Source: Bacteroidaceae bacterium (GTDB lineage: Bacteria; Bacteroidota; Bacteroidia; Bacteroidales; Bacteroidaceae). Taken from it: a stretch of DNA of 26,069 nucleotides. Below, piece after piece: positions 25,120-26,069 of the stretch. The notes beneath the pieces were generated by a model. The model was not told where the DNA came from, ran no database searches, and was given only the letters and a program-made list of their open reading frames with translations. Location: NCBI GenBank assembly GCA_030843315.1, contig JAUUPT010000052.1, positions 1-26,069 on the forward strand, read 5' to 3'. The stretch's first letter is position 1; every line of letters begins with the position of its first letter. A program made the position numbers and the translations under genes.

Positions 25120-25586
25120 AGCTCCAACATCCGCTTCATAAATGCCTTTGCTCCTTCTACATCAGAAGGTGCAGGTGCCCATGAACCCATATCTTCGGGA
25201 GAAAGCAGTTCATAAGGACCATTCTTTATTTCGTATATAACAGTCCCGGATTCCAAAGGAATGACGCTATGCCATGTACCTGGAGGAATCTCCAAACCGA
25301 ATTTTCCTTCTGCCGGATTGAGTTGTACTTTCTCCGTCACATTCCCTGCCTCATCATAAAAGAGTGCCAGCAAACTTCCACGTAGAACTATATAAGATTC
25401 TACTTTATCCGTATGCCGATGCGGAGGAAGATAAGTGCCCGGTTCCATAGCATTCAGCAGGCGGTGTATCGGAGCATCCATTGTAGCATGAAAGTTATAG
25501 TTCATGCGCAAACGGGGATTCTCCTTGGCTTGGGATGTAACGGTGTCCAGCAGTTCTTCTGTAATTAGCGTCATATTATTGCTCAT
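25116..25586 (-). CDS. WbuC family cupin protein
   Basis: The 156-residue cupin has metal ligands H56, H58 and E63 in PPHRHTDKVES and H106 in PPGTWHSV, and matches the WbuC family. WbuC is found in and beside O-antigen and capsule loci, but its reaction is not known to me. Its ATG overlaps the stop of the upstream polysaccharide export gene by one base (TAATG on the minus strand), so the two are translationally coupled. This puts it in a polysaccharide locus rather than the sialic-acid system. Its stop overlaps the ROK stop (25117-25119) on the other strand. An alternative start is the Met four codons in. Confidence 0.9.
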   Translation of the reverse strand: MSNNMTLITEELLDTVTSQAKENPRLRMNYNFHATMDAPIHRLLNAMEPGTYLPPHRHTDKVESYIVLRGSLLALFYDEAGNVTEKVQLNPAEGKFGLEIPPGTWHSVIPLESGTVIYEIKNGPYELLSPEDMGSWAPAPSDVEGAKAFMKRMLEL

Positions 25587-26069
25587 TACTTAAAGAGGTT
25601 GATCATCGTTGCAATCATTGTAGCCAAAGATGCGGAAGAAGTACCTAAACCGATGATTTCGCCAGGACTCATTTTCTTCTTCGGATCTTTGCTCGGAACG
25701 ATAATTTCACAACCAGGCTCTATAGCTGTCGTATTTCCCGATCGCAAGCGAGATACAGTACCATTCATGTAAACCACATAAGCCTTACGTTTCTTGGCAT
25801 CATTACCAAACCCACCGGCTTGATTGATATAGTAACGCAGATTCTCACCTTTCTTATACAAGACCGTATTCGGATACATTACAGCACCATTTATCTTCAC
25901 TGTACTCACATATTCAGGCACAAATACTATATCATTTTCGCGCAACACCATATCATAGTCCGAGCCAGGATACTGCAATGCTTTTTCCAAGCTGATACCC
26001 ACAGAATACGTATCTGCCAAATCCAATGTCTTTACATCAATAGAATCTCCTCCCATTTGCGACATCTTC
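25586..26069 (-). CDS. Polysaccharide export protein (Wza-like), C-terminal part
   Basis: Only the last 160 or so residues are in the window. The frame stays open through the right edge, so the Met at 26065 should not be taken as the start. The visible part has two SLBB-type stretches (VFVPEYVSTVKINGAVMYPN, and YYINQAGGFGNDAKKRKAYV) and a Gly/Pro-rich region. It ends with a hydrophobic C-terminal segment (IIGLGTSSASLATMIATMI) that may insert in the outer membrane. Wza-type proteins form the outer-membrane export channel for capsule or exopolysaccharide. It is followed directly by the WbuC-type cupin gene with overlapping stop and start codons, which suggests the end of a capsule operon running in from the right. 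Confidence 0.88.
   Translation of the reverse strand, partial: KMSQMGGDSIDVKTLDLADTYSVGISLEKALQYPGSDYDMVLRENDIVFVPEYVSTVKINGAVMYPNTVLYKKGENLRYYINQAGGFGNDAKKRKAYVVYMNGTVSRLRSGNTTAIEPGCEIIVPSKDPKKKMSPGEIIGLGTSSASLATMIATMINLFK

Overview
The window looks like chromosomal DNA of a gut-type Bacteroides or close relative. The evidence is a SusC/SusD outer-membrane pair, BspA-like leucine-rich repeats, AT-rich intergenic gaps, weak ribosome-binding sites, and several promoters matching the Bacteroidetes -7 consensus TAnnTTTG. I see no tRNA, rRNA, CRISPR array or insertion sequence, and no gene-free stretch longer than about 300 bases.

Layout. (1) 1-4203, minus strand: a probable three-gene unit of a sensor histidine kinase with a periplasmic-binding-protein-like sensor, a periplasmic 5'-nucleotidase/cyclic phosphodiesterase, and a small His-rich membrane-anchored protein. 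A 22-bp tandem repeat sits at the left edge. (2) 4411-12290, conserved housekeeping genes: Tex, a convergent CPBP membrane protease, a secreted leucine-rich-repeat protein, a YbiT-type ABC-F ATPase, and grpE-dnaJ. (3) 12437-25119, a sialic-acid-type (nonulosonic acid) utilisation locus. The seven-gene minus-strand operon runs MFS transporter, N-acetylneuraminate lyase, N-acylglucosamine 2-epimerase, SusC, SusD, a secreted beta-propeller glycosidase-like protein, and a creatininase-family amidohydrolase. Beside it are a YhcH/NanQ-type sialic acid anomerase gene (minus) and a divergent ROK-family regulator (plus). (4) 25116-26069, minus strand: a WbuC-type cupin and the C-terminal part of a Wza-like polysaccharide export protein, probably the end of a capsule or exopolysaccharide locus.

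How region 3 probably works (inference from families and order): the SusC/SusD pair imports a sialylated glycan or free sugar acid across the outer membrane. The secreted propeller protein and possibly the creatininase-family enzyme process it. The MFS protein brings the acid into the cytoplasm, the YhcH protein equilibrates anomers, the lyase gives pyruvate plus an acylmannosamine, and the epimerase converts that to the gluco form without phosphorylation. No GH33 sialidase, NanK-type kinase, NagA or NagB is present, so release and later catabolism must be completed by the unfamiliar genes or elsewhere in the genome.

The strongest new signal is a near-duplicate 57-bp promoter/operator module. 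One copy lies before the MFS-led operon (23115-23171) and the other between the YhcH and ROK genes (23799-23855). Each contains the same 18-bp palindrome at the same distance from a TATATTTG -7 element. The ROK protein is the obvious candidate regulator of all three transcripts. A second distinct observation is that the YbiT-type ABC-F protein has one composite ATP site intact and the other degraded in three separate motifs.
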